Shown here in pieces: positions 35,820 through 49,200 of a DNA stretch of 64,000 nucleotides. The notes under the pieces were generated by a model. It was not told the DNA's origin. It worked only from the letters and a program-made list of their open reading frames with translations, and ran no database searches. A program made the translations under genes and the position numbers. Positions within the stretch are counted from its first letter, which is position 1. Each line of letters begins with the position of its first letter. Source of the DNA: Helopsaltes ochotensis. Taxonomy: Eukaryota; Chordata; Aves; Passeriformes; Locustellidae. The stretch lies in assembly GCA_013400155.1 (NCBI GenBank), contig VXBM01000197.1:1-64000 (forward strand). The letters are read 5' to 3'.

Positions 35820-37701
35820 ATTTAAATCCACGTCTTAAACCTTTCTGGAGAGAGCCGATCACTCCAGTGTTCAAGTAAGCCCAGTTCAAGCAAGCCACAC
35901 TTAGAGATCACTGATCCCAGCACTTTACTGGACTCCAGGGCACTGCCCTGTGATTTTATCTGATCTCTAGGAAATATTACTGAGTTGCTCTCACTTACAT
36001 ATTTGTGCACGAGAGGTTACACTTGAGTTAAATAAATAGCAATACACTCACATGGGTCCTTAGCAAGTTTCACCTCCCTCGCCATCAGCAGAAAGAATTT
36101 TACTGGAAACGGGTAAATGACCTGTTTACCCCCAGAGCAAGTACTGAGCTTGTCAGGATGTTTTGGCTTCCTGTTGCATAAAGGGTTTCTTCAGAGTCAA
36201 TTAGCTGCTGACTTCTAGCTGAGCTACAGTGTCACAGAAAGGCACTTCTAGAGCAGAGACTAACCTGTATCAGGCAGGATGCAAGAGAACTGGATTCCAG
36301 CACCAGAGGGCTGGGAGGTGGTAAGTATTTTGGAACTCATTTTGGCTACTAGCTACATGGGAAAGACAAAACACTTTGAAGCTTAGCTAGAAAAACATGT
36401 ACCTACAACATGTTTTATTGTTTCATTTCTCATACCTCTCTCCAGAAATACCCACTGATAACTTTTTTAATAATACCATTTTAGCACAATAAATTCATTT
36501 TGTTTTTGACTAAAGGCTAGATAGAGCAAAGACAGATTTCAGGATGGCTGACAAACCAAAAGCAGACATGTTCTTGGTATGTGGCAAATCCTTCAATGTA
36601 TTTCAGTCTATTTGTACATTCCTGAGCACTCCAAATATCTCCTCTAGCTCATATGATTCAGTGTTCTAACCAGAAAAAACCCAGATTCCAGGTAGGAGGT
36701 TAGTCCTGCACTATTAAAGTTATATGAACCTTCCCAGAAGGCATCAGGAATAAGGAGATGGCATAAGACTTGGGGAACCACCCTAGGTTTACAACAATCC
36801 CCTAATCCAGCAGGTGTTGAACTCTAATGTAATCCCAGTTCTTCCTATAGGATTAAGGATTCATGAGGTATGAAATGGACAGAGGGAGAAGGAGAGAAAA
36901 TATTCCTAGCTTAGTGATTATGCATTTTCTTGGCAGAAGAATTCATGAGTTCCTGCCCCAAGAACTGTTTATGTATTTTAACCAATGACAGTTTCAATTA
37001 AAAATCCAAGTACAGAAACAAATTACATCTGATCATTTCTACAGATATTTATCACTGATAGTCATTATCAGTCTTAGTCAGCAAACACTAGGTTGACATC
37101 ATCTGCTTTCACATTCTTTACCAAGTTTACTTGTTTGGCATGCAAGAAGGCAAACTATCAAGGATGCTGCAACACGCAGAAAATTCCTGCTAACTCAGTT
37201 CAAACAGAGTAATTAACAGAATTAATCAATTTCAATTGAATCACATCAAAGAAATCTCCTATCAGTTGACTGTTTAGAATAACTCAAGGAAGATTAATTT
37301 CTATTCTAGTGTTCTCTTGATCCCAATAGGTTGTTGATGAGAGGAGAGTAGAAAGCAAGCTTTTTATCATCAATCACTTTCATTATTACTTGACTACCTG
37401 CTGCGTAGGATCCACACATTCCTCTATTTTTAGACAAGAAAGCAACTTGTCAATAAGTGCTGAACTGCTTGCCATTCAAAATGACCACTTAGGGAAGAAT
37501 ATAAGCATAGTGGCTGCTGTGTAGAATATTTAATAAGAAGCTACATATGGAAAAAACACAACTTATACTTCAAGAGCCCCAGCCAGCCACATTTCTCTCA
37601 AAGTAAGTAACATGTAGCTGTATGTAACAATTACTGATGTCTTAACTGCCATGCACCCTCAATATACCACTAGCACATACAAGACATCTGTTTTATTTAC
37701 A

Positions 37702-37735
37702 TATTTATCTACATATTGTTATATGTAGATAAATA
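37702..37735. repeat. perfect inverted repeat (15-bp arms, 4-base loop)
   Basis: The left arm TATTTATCTACATAT (37702-37716) and right arm ATATGTAGATAAATA (37721-37735) are exact reverse complements around a TGTT loop. It is AT-rich with no coding or mobile context. It could form a hairpin or cruciform. Confidence 0.9.
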
Positions 37736-40700
37736 CTACACCCTAGCTATAAGCTCTAGATATTACTTATTCAGAATGTATTATGTCAGGCTGGAGGCTG
37801 GAGGGTCACCAGCTTTTGAAAGGAATTACGTGGTCTAGTTGCCTTCAATAGGGGAGGACAAGGGTAACTGACAATGGTAACTGACCCTGTCTTTCTTCCA
37901 GTCCAGGCTCACATCTCATCAGTTACTGTGTATTGATGCAGCACATTTTATTTACATCACTAAAATAAAATCAGCCAGCATTATCTCTCTCTTACGGTTA
38001 TTATCTCTCATGATTTCACCTCAGCTCTTCTGGGCTTTGGGCTTAGTCAACAAAGTGATTTAAGAGTCACCATGCTCTGCACTGATGCTTTTAGTTTCAG
38101 TTAAACACAGCAGATGCAGACCAAAGTTAGAGCCTGAGTTCCCTGTGTGGGGAAAGTCAGTCACCCACGAGAGGAACCCACAGTGGTTTTCCAGGAGCTG
38201 CTAGCAGCTAGGCACTGAGCAACACCAAGGAAAGGAGGTGCACTAAACCCTGTCAAGGTCTGTGATTTAAATTTCTTAAGAGAGGAAGTATCCACACTTC
38301 TAGTTCCAGGTGTTGTTTTGGTGGGCTTTTTGTAAGTTTTTAACAAGGACAGAGTAAAAAATGGAAAGAGATAGAGGAAAAAGGGAGAGAACAAAGCCAC
38401 TTAGTGCAAGTCAATGGCTGAAAAATCCACTCAGCAGACAAGAGGAGATCTACGCTCACATCTTCTACCTCCCTGTGAACGTTCTAACCAGCAAGTCGTT
38501 GGGTGGAGTACTCTTAAGCCCCAAATATTCAGTAAGCTGCTTACAATTTCAGCAATGAAGTATTTTATATTGACATCCATGTCCTAACAGGCCAAAACCG
38601 AACACTTCTATTCAATTTAATGTGTACCTTACTCAAGTAAATTCCCATCGACTTCAAAGGAAGCCTGGAAACTTGGAGCAGTTGGTTCTCACATTCTGTG
38701 TGTCAGTGTCTGTGCTTACGCTCCCCTGCATGCCCTGGCACGCCCTAAGGTCCTGCTGCACGGAGCCTGCAGACCAACGCCCAGCTACAGCGTGCCGTGG
38801 CTCATCTTTCAGCTGGGCCTGGGCTTCCCTTGCCATGGGAACTGGGCCTGCAGGATTCAGGGACAAAGGATTGGTGCACACCTGGGTCTTGCTCCAGTAC
38901 AGCAGTGACAGTCAGCCTGCATCTGCTTCTGAGCACCAGGATACGGGAAGCACTCGCACATACCATGGCAAAGGAGTAGCCTGCCCACTTAAAGAAGTTG
39001 CCATGGGTGCCACTTACCCATCATGTTTAAAATCAGTGTGTAAATCAAGCCAAAACACAGTCACATATTAATTTAGAATGCCAATTATTCAAAATTAGTT
39101 ATTCATTTATTCCTTAACATAAATTTTCTCTCTAGTACAGACTACCAATTTTAGGTAGGTGAGATGTTGTGCATTGGCCTCATTAAAATGGCATATATAT
39201 GCCAAACATTGAGAAGTGCTCTCTGTTTCAGTGATTCTTTGAAGTGAAAAAGTACTGTTATGTCCATTTTTATCAAAGCAATCTAGAAAATAGTGACTTG
39301 AGAACACTATATAAGGACAAGTTGGGGTTTATCTCTTTGTGTGGTTAATGTGCACTGAGAGAACTGGACCATTTTTTTCCTTTGTAACAGACATTTGTTT
39401 CTAAAATCTCCAAAACATATAAAGGATATCATGATCACAGATAGAAAGTTTCTTTCATCATGCACATTTTTAAATACTTGCGATTTCCATTCTACATTTT
39501 TCTCAATGTTATTTTACAACCATAATGACAATTTTCATTTTCTTTTTTGTGTGTGTGTACGTGAAATTTCCCTCCTAATTTTTCCTTTGCTGCCTGTATC
39601 TTAATTTAGTTTGGAGTTTTCTAATCCATTTTTCTTTCTATCTCCAGATGGTTCTGGCCTTGTAGCTTACGCATCCTCCCTAGGAGAAGAAGCACCACAT
39701 ATATTTCCAGCTTCTGTCTTCTTCAATAACAAGTAAAATTCTGCTTTCAAGGCCTTGAAATTATATTTCGCTTGTATACAGCTGTTATTGAATTGACTTT
39801 GTCGCTGTACAATCCGGGTTTTTTTCTCTGTATCCAAATTGATTTAAGGTTTCGTATTGATCTGGGTATCAGTATCCAGTTTATAAGCAACAATACCACT
39901 CATGTTCAAGGGCACATTTCAGTCATTTCAAATAGGGCTCAATCTGAGCAATCTTCAAGGAAAAAGCTTCTTTGCTGTACAGAATACTTATACCAAATTT
40001 CTTTTTAGATACGGCTTCCCATAGATAGCTTTGTTTCTTGCAAAATAGTAGCTCAATCAAAGGCCAAGAATTGCTTTTTTCCCATTTGTTCTGACAAGTT
40101 GAAACTTTTACATTACTTCTTTGCTCCATGAGAAGGGAATTGTTGAAGGGGTTTTTAAGTATTTTGTCAACCCTTTTTTTTTTTTTTTTAATAGGACTTG
40201 TTTGTCAGACCAATCTTCTGTAGCATCACCTGTTTTCTTTTTAAAACTTGCATTCTCATCCAAAAGTGTTCTCCAGACTGGCACAGTAACACAGCTGCTT
40301 CTAAATGTGAGTCAGAATCTCATTCCATATTTCTCTCACAATTTTGCTTTCTCTACTGCAATCTGATCTCACATAAACAGCAAAATTCAGGGTCTTTTTC
40401 TACAATATTAAATAAATTTCTTTTTGGAGCATTTCACTTGCAATTAATCCACTCAGAATTTCATTCTTTCAAAGAGTGTGACTCTTTACATTTTTTTTTT
40501 ACCACAAACTAGTAATTAGACTGCTCTTCTTTAATTGTAGGTTATTAAATTACATCCACTGCCTGTGGCCTGAGGTTAATGAAAAAGGAAGAGTAGCTAG
40601 TTTTTGCCCACCTCACTCTTTAAAAATTGTTATTTTGAAGGGAAAAAAACACTTCTGTAATCCTTCTGTCTGATGAATTTCATGAGAAGCCCAGATGCAA

Positions 40701-41540
40701 TAGCTGTAGTCCTCACTTGCTATTTCAACTCCTTCATCCCTCACATTTTCTTTTGCTTTTCTGACACTAAATGCTTGTTATTTTTCCTGCTTTTTCAGGT
40801 ACCATAGAATACTCTTAGTAGTAATTACTGCAAGTGCCTGGGTCAGATCTTACAACCCTGATGAATCTTTCTAATGGTTAACAGGTAGAGTAACATATAT
40901 TTAGCAGGGACATTTAACAATGGAGCTTGGAAGAAATGGAAGCTTATGCTTCTCTCTTCCTCTTGGTGTTGATCTGTTCTAGTTCAAAGCAACAAATCAC
41001 ACAGAAAATGTTACACTTCTGACTTAGACTATTCAGGGTCCAGTTGAGCTTAAATCCTTGCTTCAACCTGACTCTAAGATAACCTTTGTGGCCAGAGGTG
41101 ACAGGTAAGAATTTTTTACGAGCAGTTAAGTCTCCAATAAGTGGATGGGGAGAGTTAGTACATCATGAATAGAACACAAAGTGACCAGCTCCTTGAGCAG
41201 AAAGCCACCAAACATCACACATTTGTGGTACTGATCCTTTCAGATGACCTACAAATAGCACTACCCATGGGGCCACCGTGTCTGGGCTCCTGATCCTCAT
41301 GTTACCACTGTATAAATACAAAGATACGCCACATAAAAGCTCAGCCCTTATAGTCTGATTTAACCAAATTTATTAGCGGTTCTGTTAAATCCACCATTTT
41401 GCTCATACTGATTATTTTTGTCAGTATCAAGAGTATATAGGAGGTGAGGTTTGGCCAGCAAGTGCCATCAGAGTGCTGTATGCCAACCCTGGTGAAGTGT
41501 CAGTGGGAAAAGTGCACTTAGTACTAGTCATCGGCAATCC

Positions 41541-41812
41541 ACAAAAATTAATCCAAAGAGGGACAGTAAAGATTTCTAGATGAATCATGTCAAAAGAAAC
41601 TGGAAGAGCTCAGCTCACTTAGTCTGGCAAAATGAATGCTGAGAAGACTCTGATTGCTGTGTATAGATCAGGCAAAGAATCTTTTTTGAGCTAAGGAACC
41701 AGGTTGGCAACAAATTCAGAATTTATTCTGTGAATAAATTTTGGCTGGAAATCACAAAAAGCAAGAGAAGAGCCAATTTTTGGAGCAATCTCTCAATAAG
41801 GAGGATTAGAAC
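41541..41812 (+). mobile_element. old, diverged CR1-like LINE fragment
   Basis: Plus-strand sequence follows the usual CR1 C-terminal layout with many changes: AATTAATCCAAAGAGGGACA, then GAAGAGCTCAGCTCACTTAG, then AATAAATTTTGGCTGGAAAT, then a TTTTTGGAGCAATCTCTCAA block matching the region encoding the conserved W/F-N-x-L-P segment. No frame is open across it. Divergence is much higher than in the other two copies, so it is an older insertion. Boundaries are approximate. Confidence 0.6.
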
Positions 41813-44800
41813 AAAAACTTAACATTGTAAAATAGAGGGTGGCCAATTCATAGAAAAAAAAATCTGACATGCTGCCTGCAAAAACAAGAGTTTGGTTTCA
41901 GAGGCCCAGGGGAAAGATGGTCAAATTTCTTGAACCTATAAATCACAATCTCTAGTTGTCACAGAGCCACAGAGACTTCAGAGAGCTGAGGGGAGAGTGG
42001 ATAACTCAGCAAGCCCCAGATCTTTTAGTGTTCCCTGGTGGGTTTGGGCTGGATGGCCCCTGCTCCCCAGCAGCCCCCAAATCAATGCAGCCCAGTGCCA
42101 CACGAAAGCCGTGACCCCAGCAAGGGAGTTCATCTGGCATGCAGCTCAAAAAACCCCCCCAAAATCCTCAATCCCAAACCCTGCCAGACACACATGGAGA
42201 TGTAACATTCTTCCAACCCACAGCTCTCAGGTACCAGACTGTCTCTTCTCCAGACTGAGAAGAAAAATCATCTGGAAGAATATCTTTTGGAATAAGATTT
42301 TTTTTATAAGTACTTGTTCTCTGATCTCTTGCAATTTTAGCAACAGTAGCATTAAGAACTACAGTGAAGACTGAACATTTTTATGCTAAATTATTATCAT
42401 CAGGGTTAAATGCTGAACTGATAATTTAAGAAGATTTGAGATTTAAGATGCAATAACAGTGCCCTGAACTGCATGTTCCACCAAAGCTGAAACACTCACA
42501 GCAAGTAAGTGTCAAAGCCAAGGGTATGTGCCATTTATTAATAGAAGATGAAGCTATTGCTGAGTTAAGAAGTAGCCTCAAGTTACTAGTATAATTAAAA
42601 ACTGTGATTAAATATTAAGATGAATGAAATAATTTAAATTGTGAGCTGTCAAAGTGCCAAGTAAATAATTTAAAGACAGATTTAAAAAGCAGTGGGAACA
42701 CCCTTTTTCTACTTTTGCTACTTCTTCATGCTACTAAACATTTTTTACCCTTTCTAATCTAATCCTCACATTCTTCTCTGATATTTGCATATGTTAGCAG
42801 GGTTACTTTCTCCTACAATATATTTCTGTTTATAGTATTAGCTTGTAAACTGCAGAAGAGGCTGTCCTTGTTCCCATGTGAAAAAGGAAAAAATATCATT
42901 GGTAATAGGAGGACAACACTTTCTGGGGCAGACACAGGGAGCAAAAGAGATGTTTGTGGATAGAGCAAGGAAAATTAACCAGGAAGGTGGGTTAATGGGC
43001 TGACTGAGAGTTGTTTGGTAATCTAAATATTTTCTTTTCAGGACTTTTCCATCTCCATTTTCTCTGCTGTTAAGAGTTATTTTTCTCACTTTGGATAAAT
43101 AATACCCTTCTCTTCTTCCATCAACGGGCATCAGAGGCCAATGCTGATGAAGAGGAAATAAGAAGGAAGGCAATTGCTGGCATTAAAGTAAGAAGGAAGT
43201 GTGTGCACTGGCTGCATGGGTAGTCAGGTAGTCAGAAGATGGATTACTGCAGGTCAGGGCCCTCACCTGGAATACTGAACAGTCAAATGACAGTTTTACT
43301 CCGCTTGATCCAGCACCATAGCTAGCATGGCAATATCAAGTCGACGCCCTAGTATCCCCATGGTGGAGCTGAAATGCATGATCCCATGGGAAGCTTCAGT
43401 TAGACCAGTGCTTTTCTGTGAGCAAAGGTTTTTTTCCTTGAAGAACTGCCTTCTGTCATCAAAGATATTTTAATGCACCTCAAAAAAATTTCTCACCATC
43501 TCCAACTCATGGTAGCAAAGAACAGAAACAGAACCTTGTTGCCACTATGCCAGATGTGCATTCCTAATGCCATGCTCTCTCTGCCATCAGCCTGGATGAG
43601 TTCATTTGTCTTTCATGACTGTTGTACATCCCTAGATGCTCTCTCTGCAGAGATGCAAATAGACACCCATAGCTAAAGTACAGGGTATAATTACATCCAT
43701 GCAGAAAAACTGTGCATGGCTAAGACACTCTGAAAGGTTGAATGAGCTCAGTAAAAGCAAAATTCCCATCCAATCATTTTTCCCACAAATTATAGGAAAT
43801 AGATATCTGATACCCATTTTAATGTTAGCTTAAAAGTGCACACTGCCCAACAGATCAGCAAATATATTTTTGAGAAGCCAAAACAGAGGTTTCCAGACAG
43901 AAGCCCCCTAGCTGTAGTATTTTGAAAGAATGTTTGAGAGTTAAGTAAAGAAAACAGTAGACTTTCCCCCATTCTTAACCTGTGCAAGGAAGGCTGAGTT
44001 CTTCTCTGCTGAAGAATTGGTGATTTTTTTTTGCCTAGAGAAGTGTCATGGAGGCTTCTTTACAATACACTCTCCTGTCAGACAGCTGGAGGCATCCACA
44101 GTGCTGCCATCACTGCCCCTCCATGGTTCTGTCTGCCTATACCTTTGAATACACTTGAGTTTTTGTGGAGAAGCTCTTCTCCACCCACACCTAAATCCAA
44201 GATTTCTGGAGAGCTTTTCCTAGGAATTCCAAATACTTTAGCAAAGCTTGTTGATAAGAATGTTTCCTGGATATAGAAGCATTTTTCCTTCCTATCATTA
44301 TATCTCTTTTGAGAGACATTTTACATCCACCTGTTTTAAATATGATCTTTTAAGACACTCTACTCTGTGCCTTTGCACTTGTGAAGGTGATATTCTCATC
44401 TTTGCACAAGAGTTCAGTTTTCTATGGAAGCAGTAGCATCTGTAATTTATAGAAGACTTCTATGCAAGACTTCATTCCTCATCTGTGTGTCTTCTTTTTG
44501 CCACACAATGGCAGTCTGGGTGAGCTTTTCATGGGGCTGTCCCCTTCCCACTGGATACTTATCTCAGTGGAATAGAAACCTGTATTAGACTCTTGAATAC
44601 AAGTATCCCAGCCTCCTTACAGTCTGCATAAAGGCAGGATTAACAGAATGAAGCATATAAGAGACCAAAGATGTGCATTTTGCAAGGTTGGTAACATACG
44701 GTTTCTTCTCACTGAGAATTTTCCTTATGCTAAACCAGTTTTTTTTTCTTATTCATATACAGAATAGGATTTTCATATACAATTTTTTAATATATTGTGT

Positions 44801-45660
44801 ATTGTTGATGAATACCAGAAATATACCGATTGCTACAATTTCCTTGTTCATTAAATTAATATTTTATTACCTTTGGTTGGGGTTACCTTTGGCTGAGGTT
44901 ATATATCACCTTCTTTTGGATTTTTTAATATCAGGCTGTATTTATCCAGCAAGAGAACCAATGCTCTTGCAGCAGTTGTAAGTAAGATTCCCAGAACACT
45001 TGCTCTACAGGCAAATGGCATCACAGTTCATGTGCAGGGCCCAGGCAATTAAACAGAAAAACTGTCTTGTTAAACATCTGTAGTGAAATACTGGTTTCAC
45101 TGAGCTTCAGCAATGATTTCAATTGAGTTTTACAATTGATTTTACTTTTGCATCATACACTTTGGTAAAGGCAATAATTCTGCCCCACCTTGTCAAGACA
45201 GTAGGTACTGTCTTTCTCCTTTGGTTTTGTTGCTTTTATTTCACAGGCTGAGAGTGACCCTTTCTCAGTAACTCACAGAACCACTGTAAAGCCACAACTG
45301 TCTCTTCAGGCAGAAATTGTCACAGGCTCAAAAAGAACTCAACTACAAGCAGCACATACAAAGAACAAGGGAAGCAGTAGCATGTGGCATCTCCTGAGTG
45401 TCTTGTCCTTGTTTGCTGGTATGAAGATACCTTATTGTGGCAAAAGTGTGAGAATGCTTATCATTTTTCATCACATTATTTCTATATATACATCCCTCCA
45501 CTTCTGTCCCAGGCCAAATTATATATGCAACTGTGTTTTTTTATACTCTTCTTAACCGATGGTTTTCAAAATTCCTTAAAATTATTACAATGACATTTGA
45601 AAGAATCAATGTCTTATCTGATGCACTAGAGCATCCTACAAAAGGCCTTAAGACAAGCTT
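41813..45660. other. non-coding region, no gene seen
   Basis: Unique sequence between CR1 fragments. A GC-richer patch at about 42000-42260 gives a 125-codon plus-strand frame (41997-42374) with no recognisable domain. CCCTCACCTGGAATACTGAA near 43260 resembles a CR1 motif, but too little surrounds it to call an element. Confidence 0.55.
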
Positions 45661-45677
45661 AGTAGTAGTAGTAGTAG
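45661..45677. repeat. (AGT)n microsatellite next to CR1 3' end
   Basis: Five to six AGT units directly flank the 3' end of the minus-strand CR1 fragment. In the element's orientation this is an (ACT)n tail, different from the usual CR1 octamer tail. It may have grown from the tail after insertion. Confidence 0.9.
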
Positions 45678-45682
45678 ATATA

Positions 45683-46225
45683 ATTCCCTAGAATGGTTTG
45701 GGTTGGAAGGGACCTTAAGGACCATGTAGTTCCAACCCCACTGCCATGGGCAGGGACACCTTCCACTAGAGCAGGCTCTCAGAGCTCCATCCAGCCTGGC
45801 CTTGAACACTGCCAGGAATGAGGCAGCCACAACTTCTCTGGCCAACCTGTTCCAGTGCCTCACCACCCTCACAGTAAAGAATTTCTTCCTATAGCCTAAT
45901 CTAAACCTACTCTCTCTCAATTTGAGGCCATTTCCCCTTCTCCTGTCTCTCCATGCCCTTGTAAATAGACTCAGTCTATCTTTCTTGTAGGTTCCCTTCA
46001 GGTTGTAATTAGGTCACTCCAAAGCCTTTCCAGGTTGAATAAATCAAATTCTTTCAGCCTTTCCTTTCAGGAATGAGGCCCCATCCCTCTTATCAACCTG
46101 GTGGCCTCCTATGGACTCACTCCAACATGTCTGTGTCCTTCCTGTGCTGGGGACCCCAGAGCTGGATGCAACACTCCAGGTGGGGTCTCAGCTGAGAGTA
46201 CTAGAGGGGAAGAATCACCTCCCTA
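45683..46225 (-). mobile_element. CR1 LINE 3' fragment (5'-truncated)
   Basis: A minus-strand CR1 3' end. The complement translates to KKFFTVRVVRHWNRLAREVV and, a little further on, FKARLDGAL, which is the characteristic C-terminus of the CR1 ORF2 reverse transcriptase. The 3' untranslated part (TGGAACTACATGGTCC...) follows. A short (AGT)n tract abuts the 3' end. The frame is intact for about 80 codons at the 3' end and decays upstream. The element is 5'-truncated at about 46225, so it is non-autonomous and inactive. Confidence 0.92.
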
Positions 46226-49200
46226 AATCTGCAAATTCTATTTTGTTCTTTGCAATAGCCAAAGTTACTCTGGAATTAGCACATCTTTACAAAAAGTTTG
46301 TAATACAAGTTAATAGTGATTTTCAAAATATCGCGCTCAGCTCCAGCATTTAATTTCTGCCTGCCTAGACTTCTTCAGAAGCAAATACTTATTCGGGGAG
46401 AGATCAGACTGCATACACAAGGCTCAGCCAGTAATGTGCATGTTACAGATGGACTCTGGTGATCTGCCTGCCTTTCTTCTGGAGGGCTGGCCAGAGGCAG
46501 TTTGGGCAGCTGTGGTGTGGTAATAGTCAAATATAATCTCATACAAATATGTAACCACAAGTTCGAGGCTCTGCCTTGTTCACATGAGAGGAACACTGGA
46601 GCGAAGGCAGATCCGTTCTGCCCTGTGGATGGGTTCACAGGCACGACAAGCAGCTGCCACGGCCTCATTGCCTCACACCGTGAGAGCTCTCCCCAAAGGG
46701 GGTGAAGATTCAACCCTCAGAGCTATTGAGGCTGCACAACCTCAAGCCATGTGTTTATGGCTGGGGATATGATCTGAGCTCTTTTTTTTCTGTGTGACAA
46801 AGATCAACATGCACAACCTCTGGTACAGTCCCTGCACTCCTCCACCACTTCAGGGATGGTTCTAACATCCCTTGATGTATCCTTGTCAACCAAGCAATGG
46901 GGGCAGAACAAGATTTGAAGGGATCCTGCAGCAGCCTCCAGAGAGTTCTTTACAGGCAGAGTTACAAGCCTGAGGAAACCAAGTGTGGTGTCAGCACTTA
47001 CTTTACCATTCTACCAACTTTCCTCTGTGTGCACAAGTGCTCACAATATGATAAGTTGTTTTGTGAGCAAACATAAAGCAAATGGTAGGTGGGAAAATTG
47101 AAAGATCTATTTGAGGGAATAAAAGCAATATTAGCAAGATAAAATCATTATGTAGGCAGGTCTCCCAGTGAAGACTTTTTGTTTTGTACATGTATTTTTG
47201 TCAAGAGTGGTAACAAACGAAGGAGGTATTAAATAGAGCAGAGGAAATAAAAACAGATACCCTTACCTCAACCAGCCAAGAACCCAGCACACATCTAATA
47301 CCAAATCAATGGGAATTTTGCCTTATTCATGAATGCTATAGTCCCAGGCACCCTTAATGACAACATTATTCATTTTATAAATTATACTACAACCCATACA
47401 TTGTTTATCTGGTTATACAATATTGTTTCTATTTAAATTTAAGCTATGTATTTCAACAGTTTGCAAGAGATTTGACCTTTCACTTGCCTTTCTCTATTAC
47501 CTACCAATAGATTTTTTAGACAGTGGTACATTTTTGGTTTGGAACATGATGAAAAGAGAAAAACACAACAGCAAGCACTTTTCAGTAACATAGAGGATAA
47601 TGAAACTAGAGATTCTGTGATTACTGTGCAACATGAGTTTTCAAATGAACAGTTCAGCAAGCAACACTCCATTATTCAAATGACTTTTAAGAAGCATTCT
47701 TTTCTCGTATTAACAGACACTCAGTTTACAATATAATACACCATATATTACTCCGAATCTGTGAGGGAGAGAATGAGCCAAAATAATATTTCCTTTAATA
47801 ACCTACACATGCCATTTTTTAGTACAAACATACAAAATGAAAATACTATTGTTTAATTTTTTTTTTTTTAGTTTTGGTGCAAGGCTTGGTCCATGTTAAA
47901 TACAGACATAAGCAACATATTTTGGTTTAGAACATAAGATTGGAAGGGTTTCTTCTATTTGTCAGTCAGTTCTGAACTGCTTCCTATGTTGGTGCAGAAT
48001 CCCACTGATTTTATATATGGAGACTTACATGCTTATTAGGCTGCAGAAAAAAAGTGAGGTTATGAGCTTCCCTAAGTTGTTTTCCAGCTGATCTATTTGT
48101 GTCCAATACATCGTCCCAGTACAACAACAACAACTAAAACTACCAATTCATTTTGTGGAAAAAATGTCGTTCTTCTCTGGGCTTCTCTTCTCACCACATA
48201 CCACCAGTAAAAAACATTATATTTTAATCAGAATTCTGATCCCAAAGTAAATAAAATAGTTTCCTAGTTTTGCCATCAAGCTCTTAAATAAGTAACTGTT
48301 TTAACTTTTGAGGAGTCCAAGACTAAGACAAAAACTTAATCAAGATGCAAAGAGATGTTAGGATATATTTGGATAAATTTTAAATTGCTTCGTATCCAGG
48401 CTCAATATTAAAGGGAAATAATGGAAGTTTTGCTATATGTCACCAGCAACAGGCATTCTTCATCTAATAGTCAGGTTAATCTTTAAACAAGTAGTGTGGG
48501 ATCTACTGACCTCCCAGAAAATCCCTCTACTAAGGACCCTCCAAGTGATGGTAATAGCCTTTAATTTTACCCCAAACCCAAACCTCTAGGTTTTGATGGT
48601 ATTTTACTGGCATATATCTAATTTCCAGGGATCACAATTCTTTTGGGTATTGTTTCAAAGAACAAATATCCTGTAGCAATGAAACCAGCCTTTGATTCTT
48701 TGTGACAGTCAAATTTTAACACATTTCAGAGGAGTTTTCCATTCAGTTGAAAAGTGATGTTTGTGAATCTATAAATGCATTAAATTATGTGTTTAAAATC
48801 AAAGAATTTGTTTAAAATCAACAATTAAAATATCCAAATTTTTGTCAAAACAGGCAGAGCATATGAACCAGCTTTACATGGACACACTTTTGCTGTTTCC
48901 ACTCTCTGGCACTAGTGGTTTACCAGCCCCATGGCCTCACATTTGAACACAGCCCTACACAGACAACACACTTCTAGAGCACAGCCATACACGGAAAACA
49001 CATTTCCAGAGCACAGTTTTCTGCCTGATGGAAGCAGACTTCAAACTAGACTTTTGCTGTTGTCACTTGTTTGCAAATCCATTCCCTAAGCCAGAATTGA
49101 AGATGTGACTCCACACTTAAAACAAGAAAGCTTCCTGGAAGTGCTACTTTGTGGCCCTTGGCCACAAAATGTGAAGTCATCTGCTACGAAAGGACTATTC

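Larger units (their letters stand above)
32128..41540. other. non-coding region, no gene seen
   Basis: About 9.4 kb of unique sequence between two CR1 fragments. It contains the small tandem duplications near 35.5-35.8 kb, a hairpin at 37.7 kb, and a locally GC-richer stretch at 38.7-39.0 kb with a 149-codon plus-strand open frame (38622-39071) that resembles no known protein. Poly(T) tracts are at 33.64 kb and 40.18 kb. Confidence 0.6.

Noticed and set aside
38622..39071. 149-codon plus-strand open frame in a GC-richer patch
   Set aside because: No family resemblance and low-complexity composition. Higher GC lowers stop frequency.
45648..45920. 90-codon minus-strand frame with a plausible protein sequence
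   Set aside because: It is the C-terminal end of a CR1 reverse transcriptase in a truncated element, not a host gene.
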